A stretch of 26,780 bases of DNA from Bacillota bacterium (GCA_023408815.1 JAEYJO010000050.1:1-26780), one strand, 5' to 3'; positions 1 to 7,545 are shown, counted from the first letter of the stretch. The notes: generated by a model not told the origin, from the letters alone. A program made the numbers and translations.

Positions 1-53
1 CTCATGAATTCCCGCATCGCGGCTTTTTGTGGTGTGTCATTTTTCCTTGCCAT
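1..53 (-). CDS. IS256-family transposase, N-terminal fragment
   Basis: Reading leftward from an ATG at 53, 17 codons are visible before the window ends (MARKNDTPQKAAMREFM). A GGAGG at 61-65 sits seven bases upstream, which fixes the start. The N-terminus is of the type I remember for IS256-family (mutator-like, DDE) transposases of Lachnospiraceae, which begin with a short basic stretch followed by KAAMRE. The catalytic domain is outside the window, so the family call rests on the N-terminus and the terminal-repeat-like sequence behind it. Confidence 0.55.
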   Translation of the reverse strand, partial: MARKNDTPQKAAMREFM

Positions 54-125
54 AATAAAACCTCCAAACTGAGTGATTTTATCTTACATCAGTCTGAAGG
101 TTTACACAAACTTTGGGATACTCCC
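1..125 (-). mobile_element. Left-edge fragment of an IS256-like insertion sequence
   Basis: The window starts inside an element whose transposase reads leftward off the edge. Read on the minus strand, the segment ending near 125 (GAGTATCCC, then AAAG, then TTTGTGTAAAC) resembles IS256-family terminal inverted repeats, which end inward in GTGTAAA. The transposase start lies about 70 bases inside this end, as is usual for the family. The outer limit is uncertain by a few bases, and no target duplication can be tested because the other end is outside the window. The element ends about 45 bases from the nth stop codon, so it inserted just downstream of that gene. Confidence 0.6.
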
Positions 126-170
126 GAATATCGTGATTTCCTGTCTTATCTTAAGCTTTCAAATACAGAC

Positions 171-794
171 CTAAAGATGCCTTTCGCACCATTCTGCTAA
201 AATACAGTTGTCGCAATGACTTTTTCGTGCCGTGCATATACTTCTTCCATGATATATGAGCTGAAAATTAATGCGGTTCCAGTGCTCCTTCGGTAATGCC
301 TTCATCAACTCCTGTTCTACCTGAACCGGATTTTTCCCTTTAGCCCATCCTATTCGTCTGGAAATACGGAATACATGTGTATCCACCGTTACTCCCGGTA
401 TCTCATAAGCATCCGCCAAAAATAAGGTGGCCGTCTTCCGTCCGACTCCTGCCAGGGCCGTAAGTTCCTCAATAGTTACCGGAACCTTCCCTGCATGCTG
501 CTCCAGCAATTGCTCACAGCATTTTTTCATGTTTCTAGCCTTTACCTTGTATAATCCAACACTCTTTATCGAATTCTCAATTTCTTCAACCGGTGCATCC
601 ACAATCTTTTTCATATCCGGAAAATTCTTCCACAAACCCGGAAGCGCTTCGTCCACCTGCTTATCCGTGCTCTGGGCACTGAGCATAATCGCTATTAACA
701 GCTGCCAGTCAGCTTCATGAACAAAGCCCTCCTTAGTCACTCCATATTCTTTGTCCAAGGCTTCTAATATTTGTTTTGTCTTTTGTTTTGTCAT
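171..794 (-). CDS. nth: Endonuclease III (DNA glycosylase/AP lyase)
   Basis: A 207-residue bifunctional base-excision repair enzyme that removes oxidised pyrimidines and nicks the abasic site. The helix-hairpin-helix LAGVGRKTA (114-122) contains catalytic Lys120, and VDTHVFRI contains Asp138. Both numbers match the E. coli enzyme. Cys187, 194, 197 and 203 form the C-x6-C-x2-C-x5-C ligand set of the 4Fe-4S cluster. The start at 794 is chosen over an upstream in-frame one at 884 because the extension would overlap the preceding acetyltransferase gene, has no family homology, and GGGAG lies nine bases before 794. It is the last gene of a minus-strand string, 32 bases after the GNAT stop. An IS256-like element sits just downstream. 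Confidence 0.96.
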   Translation of the reverse strand: MTKQKTKQILEALDKEYGVTKEGFVHEADWQLLIAIMLSAQSTDKQVDEALPGLWKNFPDMKKIVDAPVEEIENSIKSVGLYKVKARNMKKCCEQLLEQHAGKVPVTIEELTALAGVGRKTATLFLADAYEIPGVTVDTHVFRISRRIGWAKGKNPVQVEQELMKALPKEHWNRINFQLIYHGRSICTARKSHCDNCILAEWCERHL

Positions 795-826
795 TTTATT
801 CGTCTCCCGTCTGGTCTCAAGATGTT

Positions 827-1261
827 TTATAACTCCTTGTGCACTTCCACCCTCATAGACATCCCGGCCCCAAGTCCTTCGCAAGGCCTTCTTTGGAAGC
901 CCAGCCGTTCATAGAATTCTTCCTTCCCCTCCGCCGCAACGAGGCAAAACATCAGATAGTCGCCTTCTTCCGCAGCCTCCTTCACTTTATCCATCAAGCC
1001 CTGTACGATACGGGCGCCGATTCCACAGCCCTGATATTCCGGGGATATGATAACATCTCCGATATAGACCGTATATCCGTAATCGAACAATGCTCTTCCC
1101 ATGCCTACCACCTTTTCGTCAGACCACGCGGATATGAGAAAGGTGGTATTTGCAAGCCCTCTTACCGCCTGCTTTTCCGTCAATCTTTTCCACCCTGCCA
1201 GTTCCCGCAGTCTGTTATAATCTTCAGCCGCCAGTTCCTCACGGTATTCTATCTGTTTCAT
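827..1261 (-). CDS. GNAT family N-acetyltransferase
   Basis: A 144-residue single-domain acetyltransferase that would transfer acetyl from acetyl-CoA to an unknown amine. The acetyl-CoA pyrophosphate loop is QGCGIG at 77-82, after the strand VYIGDVIISPEY. The C-terminal part FYERLGFQRRP is the usual motif B region of the fold. Length is normal for a minimal GNAT. An AAAGG lies a few bases before the ATG. It is 58 bases downstream of another GNAT gene and 32 bases upstream of nth on the same strand, so co-transcription is likely. The substrate cannot be told from sequence. Confidence 0.9.
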   Translation of the reverse strand: MKQIEYREELAAEDYNRLRELAGWKRLTEKQAVRGLANTTFLISAWSDEKVVGMGRALFDYGYTVYIGDVIISPEYQGCGIGARIVQGLMDKVKEAAEEGDYLMFCLVAAEGKEEFYERLGFQRRPCEGLGAGMSMRVEVHKEL

Positions 1262-1319
1262 TTGAACGCCTTTCTATTTTAGCCATTGTATACATCTATG
1301 TACGCTCCGGTAATATTTT

Positions 1320-1790
1320 CTAAAGTATCGTCTCCATGCCGATTTTCTGCGGCTTCAGACCACATTTTTCATAAAATCTCATTGCTGATTCGTTACAGCT
1401 CCATACATTTAATGTAACATTGTAGCATCCCGCTTCTTTTGCAAATTCGATGACCGCATCATAAAGATGCTTTCCCACATGACGCCCCCTGATGTTCTCA
1501 TCCACGCAAAGATCATCGATATACAGCGTTTTTACATCCGTAAGGATATTGTCCTCTATGTGCTGCTGGAATACGCAAAAAGCGTAACCCATAAGATATT
1601 CCTCTTCGTCGGCCGCCACCAATATCGGCTTTCCTTCGTCACAAATAATCTCCCTGATTTCCTCGTCCGTATATTTCCTGCTGTTACCCTTGAATAAATC
1701 AGGACGTCCCTGGTGATGTACCGCGGCCACCTGCAAAAGAAGTCTTTTGATACCCTCTACATCTTTTTCCTGTGCACTTCTTATTATCAT
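1320..1790 (-). CDS. GNAT family N-acetyltransferase
   Basis: A 156-residue acetyltransferase. The conserved core is the strand TLYIDDLCVDENI followed by the acetyl-CoA loop RGRHVG (101-106) and helix GKHLYDAVIEFA. NVWSCNESAMRFYEKCGL (about 128-145) is the typical C-terminal motif, as in RimI- or diamine-acetyltransferase-like proteins. Its ATG overlaps the TGA of the upstream GNAT gene in the four bases 1787-1790 (ATGA), and GGAGGAG lies about ten bases before it inside that gene. This indicates translational coupling. The substrate is unknown. Confidence 0.92.
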   Translation of the reverse strand: MIIRSAQEKDVEGIKRLLLQVAAVHHQGRPDLFKGNSRKYTDEEIREIICDEGKPILVAADEEEYLMGYAFCVFQQHIEDNILTDVKTLYIDDLCVDENIRGRHVGKHLYDAVIEFAKEAGCYNVTLNVWSCNESAMRFYEKCGLKPQKIGMETIL

Positions 1791-2590
1791 CGTTTTGTCT
1801 CCTCCGTTCCTTTCAGGAAAGCCGCCGAAAAATCCATCAGCTGCTTTTCAATTCCTCTATCTCTGAACAAAGGCTCAACAAACAACATTTTTGTTTCCTC
1901 ACAATACATTCCCACGACTCTCGTCGCACATTTTCCCACAAAGAAACAAAGCTCCCCCCGTTCTATTTTATTTATCAGTTCATCCTGTCTGTCATCGGTC
2001 AATAAGGCCATCTCTCTTTCGGCCATGTATCCGTTATGAAGCTTTAAAATCTGCCAATAATCCTGTTCTTTTAATTCCTCGCATAAAGCCTCCCCTGTAC
2101 CTTCCTGCATTAATGTATATAAAATACTTCCATCTTCGTCATAGCCGTTATATTCAAATCCCAAGGACATCCAAAATCTTCGATTTCCCTCATTGGATAA
2201 ATTCAGTTCAAAATATTTCGCATCATGTACTTCCTTCCGGAGCTGCCTAAAACAGGCTTTTCCATACCCTGCACTTCTATACTCCGGATAAATGCAAAAA
2301 TCTAAAATAAAACATTTTCCGTCCTCTGAAGTATAAACACAATAGGAACAAAAGCCGATTTGAACTTCTCCTTTATTAAAAAATATCATATGTGCCCTGT
2401 CGATTGTCCTATCGCATATGGCGATTAACGCATTCCGGTATTTCTCCGAAAGAAAATACTCCTTATCCTCCTGCGTGATCGGACTGCCGATCGACTCATT
2501 AGGGAAAATATCCCTTATTAAATATTCTTCATGTTTCTTCCAGTAAGAGTCCCTGCATGCTTCTTCTATCGTAATCTCTTCTAATTCCAC
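1787..2590 (-). CDS. Two-domain GNAT acetyltransferase
   Basis: 267 residues, nearly twice a minimal GNAT. The N-terminal half carries a complete acetyltransferase core: strand FILDFCIYPEY, acetyl-CoA loop RSAGYG at 105-110, and the FWMSLGFEYNGY motif near 140-150. The C-terminal half (about 170-267) looks like a second, degenerate GNAT lobe: VVGMYCEE followed by MLFVEPLFRDRGIEKQL, where RDRGIE (243-248) has lost the second glycine. The start is GTG at 2590, sharing its first base with the TAG stop of the PilZ gene. A GGAGG at 2598-2602, seven bases upstream, supports it. One active and one structural domain is inferred, not shown. Confidence 0.85.
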   Translation of the reverse strand: MELEEITIEEACRDSYWKKHEEYLIRDIFPNESIGSPITQEDKEYFLSEKYRNALIAICDRTIDRAHMIFFNKGEVQIGFCSYCVYTSEDGKCFILDFCIYPEYRSAGYGKACFRQLRKEVHDAKYFELNLSNEGNRRFWMSLGFEYNGYDEDGSILYTLMQEGTGEALCEELKEQDYWQILKLHNGYMAEREMALLTDDRQDELINKIERGELCFFVGKCATRVVGMYCEETKMLFVEPLFRDRGIEKQLMDFSAAFLKGTEETKR

Positions 2591-2967
2591 TATTTATCCT
2601 CCAAGCCGCTTTCCGATTCGTTTTTCATTTTCTCCTGGACGGAAGTCACCACATCGTAAACATCAATTCTATGGCTTTCCATTTCCGGCATTCCTATGAA
2701 CAGCCCGCCGTAATTTATGCTATCGCCGCTTCTTTCCATACGAATGATTTCAATAAAAGCATGAATAATCTCCTTCGTCCATATTCTCAAAAAGCCTTCA
2801 TAAACTGCCCCTATCTCCAGTTCTTCGTCGCATTGAAAGCCAACTCCCGACTTGGATACATTTACCACGTCGATTGCGACCTCCTTATCTCCTCTGTCTT
2901 TATCGAGGCGCTTCACAATCAGCTTGGATTCCAACTCCATTCTGCGGTCTTTTCTCTTCTCACTCAT
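2590..2967 (-). CDS. PilZ-domain protein, putative c-di-GMP receptor
   Basis: A 125-residue stand-alone PilZ domain. Both c-di-GMP-binding motifs are visible: the N-terminal RxxxR (Arg5 and Arg9, in RKDRR) and NVSKSG at 36-41, the (D/N)xSxxG motif. A beta-barrel of alternating hydrophobic strands follows (GVGFQC, YEGFLRIWT, INYGGLFIGM). It has no attached YcgR-N or enzymatic domain, so it would act as a small cytoplasmic adaptor. AAGGGAG precedes the ATG. It is the first gene of the string continuing into the double GNAT gene, whose GTG overlaps its stop. The link between c-di-GMP and acetylation is suggested only by this arrangement. Confidence 0.85.
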   Translation of the reverse strand: MSEKRKDRRMELESKLIVKRLDKDRGDKEVAIDVVNVSKSGVGFQCDEELEIGAVYEGFLRIWTKEIIHAFIEIIRMERSGDSINYGGLFIGMPEMESHRIDVYDVVTSVQEKMKNESESGLEDK

Positions 2968-2994
2968 TTATATTCTCCCTTTCTTATACTTAAC

Positions 2995-3022
2995 GCTATA
3001 CCTTATTCTGATTTTATATCAA
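2995..3022 (-). promoter_or_regulatory. Candidate sigma-A promoter for the PilZ-GNAT string
   Basis: Reading leftward, TTGATA (3017-3022) and TATAGC (2995-3000) are separated by 16 bases and lie about 30 bases before the PilZ ATG. The match to TTGACA/TATAAT is moderate. No other promoter-like pair is obvious before nth, which fits a single transcript for the five genes. Confidence 0.45.
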
Positions 3023-3068
3023 GAAATGGGGGATTACAATACTTTCTGCATTGAATATAAATAATAAT

Positions 3069-3116
3069 AAAACACCGAAAAGAAGCAAGCCCGCCTGCCG
3101 CTTATTACGGTGTTTT
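3069..3116 (-). terminator. Hairpin downstream of the SDR gene
   Basis: Perfect nine-base arms (AAAACACCG at 3069-3077, CGGTGTTTT at 3108-3116) enclose a 30-base loop. On the minus strand the second arm runs into TTTTATTATTATTT, consistent with an intrinsic terminator for the reductase gene that stops at 3149. The long loop makes it weaker than a classic terminator. Confidence 0.5.
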
Positions 3117-3148
3117 AAAATATAAATTATTTTTATATAACGTGATGA

Positions 3149-4000
3149 CTATCGTCCGCTTACATGATCTGACAAAGCTTCCTTCAAGCCCTCTGCCGTA
3201 CTCAGGAAATTGATTCCCGACTCTCTTATCTTGCCTAAATCCATCCGGAGATTTCTGTGTTTGTCCGCAAACGACTCCCTATCTTCCACTACGCTTACCC
3301 CTGAAATATTTTTCAGCTTTAACATATGCCTTACCACGTCGCAGGTACAAAGGTCATTTTCGCTTCCAAAATTGTATGCTCCGGGAGAAAGGCTAAATGC
3401 CTTTTCCATATTGGCGGCAACCTCCCAAACATTGGTAATGCTTCTGAAATCAAACACCGGATATCTGATTTCCTTTCCCTCCTGTACCGCTTGCAGAACA
3501 TTTGTTACCAAATTGCCATGCTCTGTTCCCATCCTCATTTCCTTATCATACATCCAACTGAGCCGTAAGATCACGCTGTTTTCATTAAACTCCTGGCATT
3601 TTCTCTCCGCCTGAAGCTTCTGCTTACCGTAGACATGAGGCGGATACAGACTTTCTTCTTCTGAATGCGGGCTAGTCCCTGCATGTCCTAAATAAACCTG
3701 ATCCGAACTGCAGAATATCAATTTTACACCGAATCTCCCGCATACCTTAGCTATGTTCTCCGTTCCCAGTACATTTACCTTATACGACAGCTCTGGATCC
3801 TTTTCACAAGCGCCTATATCAGATACCGCTCCGCAGTGGATCATAATATCCGGACTAAACCCTCTTACTATATTCTCGACTTCGTTACCATCTGTAAAAT
3901 CCATCTGCCCGCGAGTCAGTCCCATAACCTCATGTTTTTTTAATGCGATACACAGCCTCGATGCCAGGAAGCCGTTAGCGCCGGTTAACAATATCCTCAT
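3149..4000 (-). CDS. SDR-family reductase, RmlD-like (dTDP-4-dehydrorhamnose reductase type)
   Basis: A 283-residue extended short-chain dehydrogenase/reductase. The N-terminal Rossmann motif GANGFLAS (7-14) binds NAD(P). The strand IFCSSDQVY (95-103) and the YGKQK motif (Tyr124, Lys128) supply the catalytic Ser/Tyr/Lys set. RLSWMYD and DFRSITNVWEVA match the C-terminal substrate-binding part of the RmlD group. No other rhamnose gene is present, so a real dTDP-rhamnose role is doubtful and a general NDP-sugar or sugar-like reductase is safer. It follows the VOC gene by 24 bases. AAAGGAG lies about 12 bases before the ATG, and a hairpin follows the stop. Confidence 0.8.
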   Translation of the reverse strand: MRILLTGANGFLASRLCIALKKHEVMGLTRGQMDFTDGNEVENIVRGFSPDIMIHCGAVSDIGACEKDPELSYKVNVLGTENIAKVCGRFGVKLIFCSSDQVYLGHAGTSPHSEEESLYPPHVYGKQKLQAERKCQEFNENSVILRLSWMYDKEMRMGTEHGNLVTNVLQAVQEGKEIRYPVFDFRSITNVWEVAANMEKAFSLSPGAYNFGSENDLCTCDVVRHMLKLKNISGVSVVEDRESFADKHRNLRMDLGKIRESGINFLSTAEGLKEALSDHVSGR

Positions 4001-4024
4001 TATAAAACCATGCTCCTTTCAACC

Positions 4025-4387
4025 TTATCCTTCTTTCACATTCTCAGGGAAACTTCTTAAATATACCGTATTTCCATCAGGATCCAAAAAACTCATATTT
4101 CTTGCTCCCCACGGACGGGTAATCGGCTTATCTATTATTTTCATACCTTTTTCCAGCAATCTTTCGTATTCCCCATCCACGTTATCTACCGTAAATGCAA
4201 TACAAATATTCTGATTCTTGTTGTTTTTGACAGTTCCATCGTTATAAATAGTCAGCATCGTTTCTTCCGCAACGATAGTCTGGTGCACGCTATCACCACT
4301 TCCGTTATCGATTCCCAGCAAAAATTTGTAAAAGTCTGCCAGTCGAATCACATCATTTGTTAAAAACCCTACCTCTCCTAATTTCAT
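4025..4387 (-). CDS. VOC-superfamily protein (glyoxalase/bleomycin-resistance fold)
   Basis: 120 residues with the beta-alpha-beta3 vicinal oxygen chelate pattern twice: LGEVGFLTNDVIRLADFYKFLLG at the N-terminus, then ICIAFTVDNVDGEYERLLEKG and FLDPDGNTVYLRSF at the C-terminus. The usual metal-ligand Glu after DPDGN is replaced (NTVYL), so it may bind a ligand without a glyoxalase-type metal site. ATG 4387 is chosen over a TTG at 4435 because GGAGG (4393-4397) lies five bases before it and the fold begins there. It is upstream of, and probably co-transcribed with, the SDR gene. The substrate is unknown. Confidence 0.82.
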   Translation of the reverse strand: MKLGEVGFLTNDVIRLADFYKFLLGIDNGSGDSVHQTIVAEETMLTIYNDGTVKNNKNQNICIAFTVDNVDGEYERLLEKGMKIIDKPITRPWGARNMSFLDPDGNTVYLRSFPENVKEG

Positions 4388-4531
4388 GGCTTCCTCCTGC
4401 ATCCACCTTAGAACTTCATATTTATTTATAAACAACTTTACTTTTAATCACCACAAATAAAGTATTCCACAATCAAAAAATGCATGGTTATTTGCCACGC
4501 GTTTTCTTTTTTATCGCATTATTATATAAAT

Positions 4532-4561
4532 AATATACCATATCTTTACAATTATGTACAA
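4532..4561 (-). promoter_or_regulatory. Candidate promoter for VOC-SDR genes
   Basis: Leftward TTGTAC (4556-4561) and TATATT (4532-4537) with an 18-base spacer. An overlapping alternative pair (TTGTAA and TATATA, 17 apart) exists a few bases downstream. Either would give a leader of somewhat over 100 bases before the VOC ATG at 4387. Confidence 0.4.
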
Positions 4562-4673
4562 CAGTTTACTATTCTGACTTACCAAGCTGCCTTCGCACCA
4601 AATCTGACATAACGTTATCTTCACATCTACCACAGTTCCGTGAACCGCATCAACACCTCGAACCTGGCCCAAA

Positions 4674-4706
4674 ATGACACATTATAATACGACATAATGT
4701 TGTCAT
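4674..4706. promoter_or_regulatory. 33-base dyad upstream of the ClbS-like gene (operator candidate)
   Basis: The left arm ATGACACATTAT (4674-4685) and right arm ATAATGTTGTCAT (4694-4706) are inverted repeats that differ by one extra base in the right arm, with the eight-base centre AATACGAC. The right arm contains a -35-like TTGTCA (4700-4705), and a TATAAT lies at 4718-4723, only 12 bases away, so the promoter is not canonical. A regulator that bends or blocks this site is plausible. No regulator gene is adjacent. Confidence 0.5.
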
Positions 4707-4758
4707 ATTTTGTATATTATAATAGAGATAAACAGTAAATCTGGAGGAATATAAAATT

Positions 4759-5289
4759 ATGCAGGAATATGCTGACAAAGATGCTTTAATAACTGAAATT
4801 AAAAAGACAGCCAATATGTTTATATCCGAATTCGATGGAATACCCGAATCCGACAAGGCGGTACGCCTTGAAGAGGTCGACCGCACACCACAGGAAATAA
4901 TTGCCTATCAGCTTGGCTGGATGAAACTTCTCCTTAGTTGGGACAGTGATGAGCTGGCTGGAAAAGAAGTCGTCACACCGTCCCCCGGATATAAATGGAA
5001 TCAATTAGGAGGGTTATACCAAAGTTTTTATGACCAGTATCGAGATGAATCTTTGTCTCAGTTAATCAAATTATTTGTTTCTACCGTTGATGAATTGATC
5101 CAATGGCTTAGCGGCTTTAGCGAAGAGGAACTTTTTCGCCCCGGCGGCAGAAAATGGGCCGCATCTACCCCATCTAACTGGCCTATATGGAAATGGACGC
5201 ACATTAACACGGTTGCACCGTTTAAGTCTTTCCGCAGTAAAATTCGGAAATGGAAAAAATTTCGTTCATTTAATAATCGAGCGAATTGA
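4759..5289 (+). CDS. ClbS/DfsB (DUF1706) four-helix-bundle protein
   Basis: 176 residues, all helical in appearance. The pattern is typical of the ClbS/DfsB family: the start YADKDALITEIKKTANMFI, then VDRTPQEIIAYQLGWMKLLLSW, the loop PSPGYKWNQLGGLYQSFY, and near the C-terminus WPIWKWTHINTVAPFKSFR. ClbS itself is a cyclopropane hydrolase that protects E. coli from the genotoxin colibactin. Most family members, including this one, have no tested function. GGAGG (4743-4747) precedes the ATG by 11 bases. It is the only plus-strand gene in the first 19 kb and stands alone behind its own dyad, so it is probably separately regulated. Confidence 0.88.
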   Translation: MQEYADKDALITEIKKTANMFISEFDGIPESDKAVRLEEVDRTPQEIIAYQLGWMKLLLSWDSDELAGKEVVTPSPGYKWNQLGGLYQSFYDQYRDESLSQLIKLFVSTVDELIQWLSGFSEEELFRPGGRKWAASTPSNWPIWKWTHINTVAPFKSFRSKIRKWKKFRSFNNRAN

Positions 5290-5312
5290 AGGGATAGACT
5301 TGGAGATAATTC

Positions 5313-5789
5313 TCAAATTAAAAGCTCCATCGGTGTATATACGATTCCTTTATACGAGGTTTGCATGCCTATATCCGTAAACCCTATGTTATGATAGAAT
5401 GAAATAGCATAGGGTGATGAATTTAATGTTATTCTCTTTACACCCTTATTACGTAGCTCTTCCATTATAATATAAAATAGTTTTCTTCCAATCCCCATCC
5501 GATGATAACCGTCTTTTATGAACACACATGATACCATATTCTTTACGGATAAGGATAACACTCCTACAAGCCTATCTTCTATAAAAGCTCCATACATAAC
5601 TTCCTTCTTGCTTACAAATTTTCCTCTAAACCGCTCTCCCCGAATGAATTCCTCATAAAAAGTATCTATTCCCTCCTGCGTATAATAAGGGGCAACAAAT
5701 TCCTGAAATACTTCCCCGATCAGTTGAAAGCCTTCCTCTATTTCCGATAGTTTTAATACTCTAATTTTTGTCTTATCTCCGTTTTTCAT
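5313..5789 (-). CDS. GNAT family N-acetyltransferase
   Basis: A 158-residue acetyltransferase convergent with the ClbS-like gene, 23 bases between stops. Visible parts are the strand VMYGAFIEDRLVGVLSL, the acetyl-CoA loop HRMGIG (96-101) in DGYHRMGIGRKLF, and the motif ITLNSSPYAISFYHNIGF in the C-terminal third. AAGGG lies about 11 bases before the ATG. It is the fourth GNAT gene in the first 6 kb but is not in the PilZ string and is only moderately similar to the others by eye. The substrate is unknown. Confidence 0.9.
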   Translation of the reverse strand: MKNGDKTKIRVLKLSEIEEGFQLIGEVFQEFVAPYYTQEGIDTFYEEFIRGERFRGKFVSKKEVMYGAFIEDRLVGVLSLSVKNMVSCVFIKDGYHRMGIGRKLFYIIMEELRNKGVKRITLNSSPYAISFYHNIGFTDIGMQTSYKGIVYTPMELLI

Positions 5790-5882
5790 ACTTGATTTTA
5801 TCCCTTTTAAATCTGAACAATCGTGTCATAGGGCGATTGCCTTTTGCAATTACATTACAGCAGACCGAGCAAATATCATAAG

Positions 5883-7541
5883 TCATTTTATCCTGATTAC
5901 ACGCACCTCATAAGGGCGCAGAACAGACTCACTTCTATTATCATAATTATGGAAATAAATCTCCTTCCCACCATACTGCTTCCAGTCAAATACTACTTCT
6001 TTTTTTGTAAAATTGCAGATGACGTCGAAGGCTTCTCCCGCCAGTTTCCTACGGTATGCAAATACGGCTTCCATTTCAGAGTAAAGCTCCTTATAATCCC
6101 CGTAAATAGCCGTATCATTTCCGGATTTAAAAGCTATCAGCTTCTGATAGAAGTACCAGATTGAATCGGTATCCGCCAGCGCCTTTTCCACGTTAATCTT
6201 ATGATAATTTTCATTAACTGCCAGCCATGGAGTGGCATCCGAGAATCCTGCATTTACACTATCCTCCCACTGCATAGGGGTTCTGGCATTATCTCTTCCT
6301 TTTTTCAGTATAGCATCCCATGCCTCTTCCTTTATCCCTGCTTTTTCGGCTTCTTCATAATATCTGATGCTCTCAATATCCCTCAGCTCCATAATCGAGG
6401 TGAAGGGTGCATTTGTCATTCCTATTTCTTCCCCTTGATAAATAAAAGAGGTTCCTTTTAACAAATGCATTGCTGCGGCAAGCATCTTAGCCGCCCGTAC
6501 TCTCTCCTCTTCCGTATCCGGTGACACGAATCTGGAAAGCGGCCTGGGCTGATCATGATTCGACCAGAACAAGCTCCCCCAGCCTTCCTTTGTCGCCTCC
6601 TGCCAACGGCTGATAATACGTTTGAAATCTGCAAGCGTGTATGGAACAATCTCCCACTTTCCGCTTCTCCCGCTATCTATATCCATAAGTTCAAACTGGA
6701 AAATCATATCTAGTTCACGGGCTTCTTTTTTCATCAGCTGCCTGCCGATTTCCGGCGTTACAAAGGGCGTCTCTCCCACACACATGCTATCTCTGCCGTC
6801 AAAACAAGCGGCACGCATTTCCTTAAGGTAATCATGGAGCTCCGGCTGATTCGCAAAATTCTCAGGACAGAAGGTGTATCCGGAAATCGTCTTCTCCCCT
6901 GTTCCGTCGGGGAGCCCCGGTTTCTTGGCTATCAGATTAATGACATCCATGCGGAAACCATCCACGCCCTTATCGAGCCACCAATTAATCATGTCATATA
7001 TTTCTTCCCGAAGTTTTCTGTTCTCCCAGTTTAAATCAGGCTGCTTTTCTGAGAATAGATGCAGATAATATTCATCTGTGATTTCATCATATTTCCATGC
7101 GGAGGGTGTAAAAAAAGAGCCCCAGTTGTTTGGTTCCTTTCCGTTTTCCCCTTTGCGCCAAATATAATAGTCGCGATATGGATTATCCTTATCTTTACGT
7201 GACATGGCAAACCATGAATGCTCGTCGGACGAATGGTTCACCACCAAATCCATAATGATGCGGATACCACGGCCGTGTGCCTCCCTAAGAAGCACGTCGA
7301 AATCTTTCATTGTACCAAATTCTCTCATTATCTGCTGATAGTCGCTGATATCATAACCCATATCATCATTTGGAGATTCATAAACAGGATTGAGCCAGAC
7401 AGCACCGACTCCCAGCTCCTTCAAATAGTCAAGCTTTCCTATTATACCGTTTATGTCACCGATTCCATCGTGATTGCTATCCATAAAGCTTCTTGGATAC
7501 AGTTGATAAATAACACATTCTTTCCACCATTTTCGTTCCAT
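5883..7541 (-). CDS. GH13 alpha-glucosidase, oligo-1,6-glucosidase type
   Basis: A 552-residue cytoplasmic alpha-amylase-family enzyme with no signal peptide. The conserved GH13 regions are DLVVNH (98-103), GFRMDV with nucleophile Asp199, GET with acid/base Glu257, and NHD with Asp330. DSNHDGIGD (21-29) is the calcium-site loop. Positions agree with Bacillus oligo-1,6-glucosidase. The residue after the nucleophile is Val200, the known marker of alpha-1,6 preference, whereas alpha-1,4-specific enzymes have Ala or Thr there. Isomaltose-type substrates are therefore likely. The ATG at 7541 is four bases after the LacI stop. An earlier TTG (7559) or ATG (7553) would add six or four residues. It is the last gene of the sugar operon. 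Confidence 0.93.
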   Translation of the reverse strand: MERKWWKECVIYQLYPRSFMDSNHDGIGDINGIIGKLDYLKELGVGAVWLNPVYESPNDDMGYDISDYQQIMREFGTMKDFDVLLREAHGRGIRIIMDLVVNHSSDEHSWFAMSRKDKDNPYRDYYIWRKGENGKEPNNWGSFFTPSAWKYDEITDEYYLHLFSEKQPDLNWENRKLREEIYDMINWWLDKGVDGFRMDVINLIAKKPGLPDGTGEKTISGYTFCPENFANQPELHDYLKEMRAACFDGRDSMCVGETPFVTPEIGRQLMKKEARELDMIFQFELMDIDSGRSGKWEIVPYTLADFKRIISRWQEATKEGWGSLFWSNHDQPRPLSRFVSPDTEEERVRAAKMLAAAMHLLKGTSFIYQGEEIGMTNAPFTSIMELRDIESIRYYEEAEKAGIKEEAWDAILKKGRDNARTPMQWEDSVNAGFSDATPWLAVNENYHKINVEKALADTDSIWYFYQKLIAFKSGNDTAIYGDYKELYSEMEAVFAYRRKLAGEAFDVICNFTKKEVVFDWKQYGGKEIYFHNYDNRSESVLRPYEVRVIRIK

Positions 7542-7545
7542 GACC

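Larger units (their letters stand above)
4388..4758. other. 371-base intergenic region with divergent promoter elements
   Basis: No credible gene is seen. The left part holds a leftward promoter for the VOC gene (4532-4561). The right part holds a large dyad (4674-4706) and an AT-rich, TATAAT-containing stretch ahead of the ClbS-like gene. The central part, about 4562-4670, is higher in GC and encodes only short fragments in the six frames. I cannot assign it. Confidence 0.6.

Noticed and set aside
3149..4000. Calling the SDR gene rmlD
   Set aside because: The fold and motifs fit RmlD, but no rmlA, rmlB, rmlC or glycosyltransferase gene is nearby, so a specific rhamnose role is not supported.
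4575..4680. Possible gene remnant in the VOC-ClbS intergenic region
   Set aside because: A short minus-strand reading ends in a protein-like stretch (VMSDLVRRQLGKSE), but it is too short, has no start with a ribosome binding site, and matches no family I know.
5815..5865. Terminator after the GH13 gene
   Set aside because: Only a five-base stem (ATTGC/GCAAT) is seen, without a T-run on the minus strand.
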